A DNA stretch of 34,493 bases. It comes from Candidatus Gastranaerophilales bacterium. Lineage in GTDB: Bacteria > Cyanobacteriota > Vampirovibrionia > Gastranaerophilales > Gastranaerophilaceae. Of the stretch, positions 31,977 to 34,493 are shown one piece after another. The position numbers and the translations under genes were made by a program. The notes under the pieces were generated by a model. That model had not been told where the DNA came from, searched no databases, and worked only from the letters and a program-made list of their open reading frames with translations. The stretch lies in contig CALVAW010000018.1 of the NCBI GenBank assembly GCA_944325655.1, forward strand, positions 1 to 34,493. Direction: 5' to 3'. The stretch's first letter is position 1, and every line of letters begins with the position of its first letter.

Positions 31977-32089
31977 TATTTTTTTTAATAAAACTTAATA
32001 AATATGTTTTTATTGTCAATTTATTTTTTTACTCTTCTTTTTTATGATGTCGCAGAAATATTAGTATACAAAAGTTAATATTTAATACT

Positions 32090-32118
32090 ACATGCTTTAT
32101 TTCAAATACAAAGCATGT
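32090..32118. promoter_or_regulatory. Perfect inverted repeat before the sigma factor gene
   Basis: ACATGCTTT (32090-32098) and AAAGCATGT (32110-32118) are exact reverse complements 11 bases apart, ending 27 bases before the start codon. It could be an operator or a 5' hairpin that limits translation; the gene has no good ribosome-binding site. The rest of the gap, 31977-32145, shows no gene. Confidence 0.5.
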
Positions 32119-32145
32119 TAATATATCATCTCTGGTTGAAAATAT

Positions 32146-32766
32146 ATGCAAAATGTAAAAGAAAAAGTTTTAAAAGATATTAGTTTAAGACAATACGCTG
32201 ACCTAATTAACAAGATTGCCAAAGTTGAATTCAAATCATTGGGAGTACAGTATCTCATTGAGTTTGAGGAATTGATAAATATCGGCTTTCAGACCGTAAA
32301 CATATTATTGTCTGATTCTGATTTTGATTCTTATAATGAATCATACATTTCAACTGCTATAAAATGGGCTATCAGAAATGAGCTTCGTAATAGATACAGA
32401 TGGTACGGCGTTAGACAAAATAAGCTTTTAAGTGAAGATGAGAGCAATGAACTGAGAGAAGCTATTTATAAGACTATTTTGTCAACAGACGAGCTTTGCG
32501 ATTCTGAACGAACTTTTGAAGTTAAGGATGTTAGAAAAAATCCCGAAGAAAATTGCGAATTTTCTATGCTTTCAAGTGGAATTAAAGAAGCTGTAATGAC
32601 TCTTCCGAAGCGCGAAAGAGAACTGATTGAGTCAAAGTTTTTCAAAGATAAAAAACTACACGAATTATCAGATGAATTTTCAATATCCCCAAGCAGAATT
32701 TCAAGAATTATAAAATCAGGTTTAGATAAGATTAAAGACGAGTTAATAAAAAGTGAAGTTATATAA
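32146..32766 (+). CDS. Small sigma-70 family factor (regions 2 and 4)
   Basis: A 206-residue alternative sigma factor. Region 2 is at about 35-90 (FEELINIGFQTVNILL, YISTAIKWAIRNELRNRYRWY). A region 3-like linker follows, then region 4 at about 147-200 (MTLPKRERELIESKFFKDKKLHELSDEFSISPSRISRIIKSGL), with a clear recognition helix. Region 1 is absent and region 3 is reduced, as in compact group 3/4 sigma factors, but the sequence is divergent and I cannot name a subtype. No anti-sigma gene is adjacent. The weak ribosome-binding site and the hairpin in front suggest post-transcriptional limits on its level. It ends inside a palindromic terminator. Confidence 0.85.
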   Translation: MQNVKEKVLKDISLRQYADLINKIAKVEFKSLGVQYLIEFEELINIGFQTVNILLSDSDFDSYNESYISTAIKWAIRNELRNRYRWYGVRQNKLLSEDESNELREAIYKTILSTDELCDSERTFEVKDVRKNPEENCEFSMLSSGIKEAVMTLPKRERELIESKFFKDKKLHELSDEFSISPSRISRIIKSGLDKIKDELIKSEVI

Positions 32767-32777
32767 CTTCACTTTTT
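32748..32777. terminator. Bidirectional terminator, 30-base perfect palindrome
   Basis: Bases 32748-32762 and 32763-32777 are exact reverse complements (core AAGTGAAGTTAT), with A and T runs at the ends. The stop codon of the sigma gene lies in its centre. It also serves the convergent gene ending at 32801. Confidence 0.82.
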
Positions 32778-32800
32778 ATTTTAAATTATTTACAATCTAT

Positions 32801-33265
32801 CTAATCGTCAATATAAACTTTTGAAAAAACAAATTTTGTTTGATTTTGATTTTCAACAGAATTTCCAATCAGAAAAGCGGATTTTGCAACTAAAAAATCG
32901 ACAAACATTTTAAAGTTTTCTATATTGTCTTTGCATTTTGCTATTTCTTTTAAAAGTTTTGCGTTTCTTTTTTCCAATTTTTCTAAGTTCCTTACTATTC
33001 TAAATAAAAAATCGTTGTAGCTTTCTGATTGATTTATTGTTTTATCTTTTTCGTATTTAATTAATGCGAAATTTAATATTTTTATCTTGTTATCATCCAA
33101 ATTCAGTCTATTCATGATGTATCCGGCATCAAAAGCTGTTATATTTTTTATGGACAATATTTGATATAAATATTTTTTGTTTTCGATTTTTGAAAATTTT
33201 AAAATATCTTGTATTTCGCTTTTTTCAAAATCGTTTTGCTCAATTTTTGTATGATTGTATTTCAT
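32801..33265 (-). CDS. Unknown helical protein
   Basis: A 154-residue, Lys/Asn/Ile-rich protein, predicted mostly helical, with a likely coiled-coil segment at about 92-120 (RNLEKLEKRNAKLLKEIAKCKDN). It has no signal peptide, transmembrane helix or known motif. It has no good ribosome-binding site, lies 67 bases after rph on the same strand and may be its operon partner. The coding frame is intact and ends just before a terminator, so it is likely a real gene. I do not recognise a family. Confidence 0.6.
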   Translation of the reverse strand: MKYNHTKIEQNDFEKSEIQDILKFSKIENKKYLYQILSIKNITAFDAGYIMNRLNLDDNKIKILNFALIKYEKDKTINQSESYNDFLFRIVRNLEKLEKRNAKLLKEIAKCKDNIENFKMFVDFLVAKSAFLIGNSVENQNQTKFVFSKVYIDD

Positions 33266-33332
33266 TTTTATTCAGAGTCTATAAAAATTTATAATGATAT
33301 ATTTTATAAAGTAAAATTTTAAACAGAAATTG

Positions 33333-34028
33333 CTAGTACATTTCTATTATTTTATTAATTGAGTTTTTAGCAAGTTCAAAAATTTCGTCCATTTGTTTTT
33401 TTTCAAACGGCAGTCCTTCTGCTGTGGTTTGAAATTCAATTATTTTTCCTGACTTACTTAATACAATGTTTGAATCTGCCTGAGCCGAGGAATCTTCTTC
33501 GTAGCATAAGTCAACCATAACTTCATTGTCTACTATTCCCGCTGAAATTGCAGCGATTGGTTCTATTATTGGATTTTTTTCAATTAATTTTTCTTTTAAT
33601 AATTTTTCAACCATATCATTGACTGCTGCAAAAGCTCCGCAAATTGATGCTGTTCTTGTTCCTCCGTCCGCTTGCAATACATCTGCGTCAATTATAAATG
33701 TTTTTCCTTTTATTAGTTTCAAATCAATGCAAGAACGCAAGGAGCGTCCGATTAGTCTTTGTATTTCTTGAGTTCTGCCGGATAGTTTTGTTCTTTCTCT
33801 TTGACATCTTATGTTTGTGCTTTGCGGAAGCAAAGAATATTCTGCAGTGAGCCATCCTTGATCGGATTCTTTATCCATCCATTTTGGTATTGTATTTTCC
33901 CAATTGGCACACACCAGAACTTTTGTATTACCAAATTCAACTAACACAGACCCCGGTGAGTGGTTTGTGTAGTTATGAGTGAATTTAATATGTCTTAATT
34001 CGTTGTTTTTTCTGTTATCTTTTCTCAT
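33333..34028 (-). CDS. rph: Ribonuclease PH
   Basis: A 231-residue phosphorolytic 3'-exoribonuclease that trims the 3' ends of tRNA precursors as a hexamer. It has GSVLVEFGNTKVLVCANWE at the N-terminus, the central GWLTAEYSLLPQSTNIR with the R-E block SGRTQEIQRLIGRSLRS, the phosphate/metal-site sequence IDADVLQADGGTRTASICGAF, and EFQTTAEGLPF near the C-terminus. Length is close to the family norm. GAGG lies five bases before the ATG. In the final block, AQADSNIVLSKSGKIIEFQTTAEG replaces the usual DMNVVMTG..FVEVQGTAEG, a divergent but alignable region. Confidence 0.96.
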   Translation of the reverse strand: MRKDNRKNNELRHIKFTHNYTNHSPGSVLVEFGNTKVLVCANWENTIPKWMDKESDQGWLTAEYSLLPQSTNIRCQRERTKLSGRTQEIQRLIGRSLRSCIDLKLIKGKTFIIDADVLQADGGTRTASICGAFAAVNDMVEKLLKEKLIEKNPIIEPIAAISAGIVDNEVMVDLCYEEDSSAQADSNIVLSKSGKIIEFQTTAEGLPFEKKQMDEIFELAKNSINKIIEMY

Positions 34029-34161
34029 TTTTTCCTCTTTTTTTAATATATTAACATATTTTGGTAATTTTTCTTATTAAAAATTATCACAAAATCTAAT
34101 TAAAAATGAAAGAAAAAAATTTATATTAATAATGTAAATCCTCAACTCTTCTGATTGCTAT
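34029..34161. other. AT-rich gap upstream of rph
   Basis: No gene is visible in this stretch. TATATTAATAAT near 34121-34132 on the plus strand could be a -10 region for a short transcript ending at the terminator at 34162-34185, giving an RNA of about 50-60 bases, but there is no good -35 box. Confidence 0.25.
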
Positions 34162-34185
34162 GCCCTGTTTATCAGGGCTTTTTTT
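34162..34185 (+). terminator. Rho-independent terminator with no obvious upstream gene
   Basis: GCCCTG (34162-34167) and CAGGGC (34173-34178) form a stem with the loop TTTAT, followed by seven T. The nearest plus-strand gene, the sigma factor, ends 1.4 kb upstream at its own terminator, so this probably ends a small unannotated RNA or belongs to the repeat element. Confidence 0.7.
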
Positions 34186-34191
34186 GCACCC

Positions 34192-34237
34192 GAGTCGAGC
34201 GAGTTTAGCGACAGCTTAACGAGCGAAGACGAGGGCA
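34192..34237 (+). repeat. 46-base direct repeat, copy 1
   Basis: This 46-base segment (GAGTCGAGCGAG... ending GACGAGGGCA) is identical to 34300-34345, 108 bases further on. It is far richer in GC than its surroundings and contains GTTTAGC-GACA-GCTTAAC, a near-perfect small hairpin. Confidence 0.85.
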
Positions 34238-34299
34238 TAGGTGTGTGCAGCACGAAGGCAGGAGCGATGAGCTCATGCCGAGTGCGTAACCGTACCATA

Positions 34300-34345
34300 G
34301 AGTCGAGCGAGTTTAGCGACAGCTTAACGAGCGAAGACGAGGGCA
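34300..34345 (+). repeat. 46-base direct repeat, copy 2
   Basis: Exact copy of 34192-34237. A diverged third copy seems to start near 34430 (TCGAGCAAACGAACGACAGC, then GTAAGCGATAG). The minus-strand open frame across both copies repeats the peptide MPSSSLVKLSLNSLDS and is best read as a by-product of the repeat, not a gene. Confidence 0.85.
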
Positions 34346-34369
34346 AACAAAAAGCGTGTGGAGCTTGAA

Positions 34370-34396
34370 GTTATCAAACCGTTGAGGTTTGATAAC
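34370..34396. repeat. Perfect hairpin within the repeat region
   Basis: GTTATCAAACC (34370-34380) and GGTTTGATAAC (34386-34396) are exact reverse complements around a five-base loop. A second small palindrome, ATCCTA/TAGGAT, is at 34409-34414 and 34423-34428. The 34186-34493 stretch otherwise shows no gene; it looks like an intergenic repeat element with RNA-folding potential. Confidence 0.75.
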
Positions 34397-34493
34397 AAAA
34401 GCGCAACCATCCTATAGCGACGTAGGATAATCGAGCAAACGAACGACAGCGTAAGCGATAGTGAAGTCTTGCGAGATACCCGCAGGAGCAAAA

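Noticed and set aside
34158-34346. 62-codon minus-strand open frame repeating MPSSSLVKLSLNSLDS
   Set aside because: It is the translation of the 46-base direct repeat and the terminator; there is no ribosome-binding site and the repetition tracks the DNA repeat, so it is not called as a gene.
1-34493. tRNA, rRNA, CRISPR or insertion sequence
   Set aside because: I looked for T-loop and acceptor-like pairs, regularly spaced repeats and transposase-like frames and saw none convincing; the repeat pair at 34192-34345 has only two exact copies and no Cas gene.

Overview
The window is AT-rich bacterial chromosome. Its outer-membrane genes (a two-partner secretion pair and a secretin) point to a diderm cell. 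The compact RpoD, the Obg and ribosomal proteins, the many lineage-specific Lys/Asn/Ile-rich proteins and the FldZ/COG3581-like protein would suit a gut non-photosynthetic relative of Cyanobacteria (Gastranaerophilales/Melainabacteria). That placement is an inference from gene content, not a demonstrated assignment.

Layout. 1-116: start of a type IV pilin-like gene running off the left edge. 306-599: small XRE regulator. 624-3586: dnaG-rpoD (macromolecular synthesis operon without rpsU). 3736-6610: HEAT-repeat protein, QueC, a DUF366-like protein and a SPOR membrane protein in one tight operon. 6670-12334: divergent two-partner secretion locus, with a TpsA haemagglutinin-like exoprotein and a TpsB POTRA/barrel transporter. 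12457-19134: a four-gene operon for a type II secretion/type IV pilus core (PilP/GspC-like clamp, secretin, ATPase, platform protein). 19243-22529: DtxR-type metal regulator, unknown membrane protein, unknown protein and Obg in one operon, preceded by a paired DtxR-like operator over its promoter. 22761-25049: rpsB, tsf, maf. 25046-30789: a same-strand run of COG3581-like Fe-S protein, OppD-like ABC ATPase, a degenerate SecA-like protein and two partly near-identical paralogs of unknown function. 30856-31781: rplJ-rplL behind an L10 leader with an attenuator. 32146-34028: small sigma factor, unknown helical protein and RNase PH. 34162-34493: terminator followed by a GC-richer array of direct and inverted repeats with no gene.

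Most genes are housekeeping. The parts that deserve attention are: the SecA-like protein, which keeps the SecA fold landmarks in order but has lost the Walker A motif, the DEAD-type motif, the arginine-finger motif and the preprotein cross-linking domain; its neighbours, two tandem paralogs that look gene-converted in the middle; the DtxR-like operator pair that would place obg under metal control; a cysteine-rich EF-Ts; and the L10 leader with its terminator.
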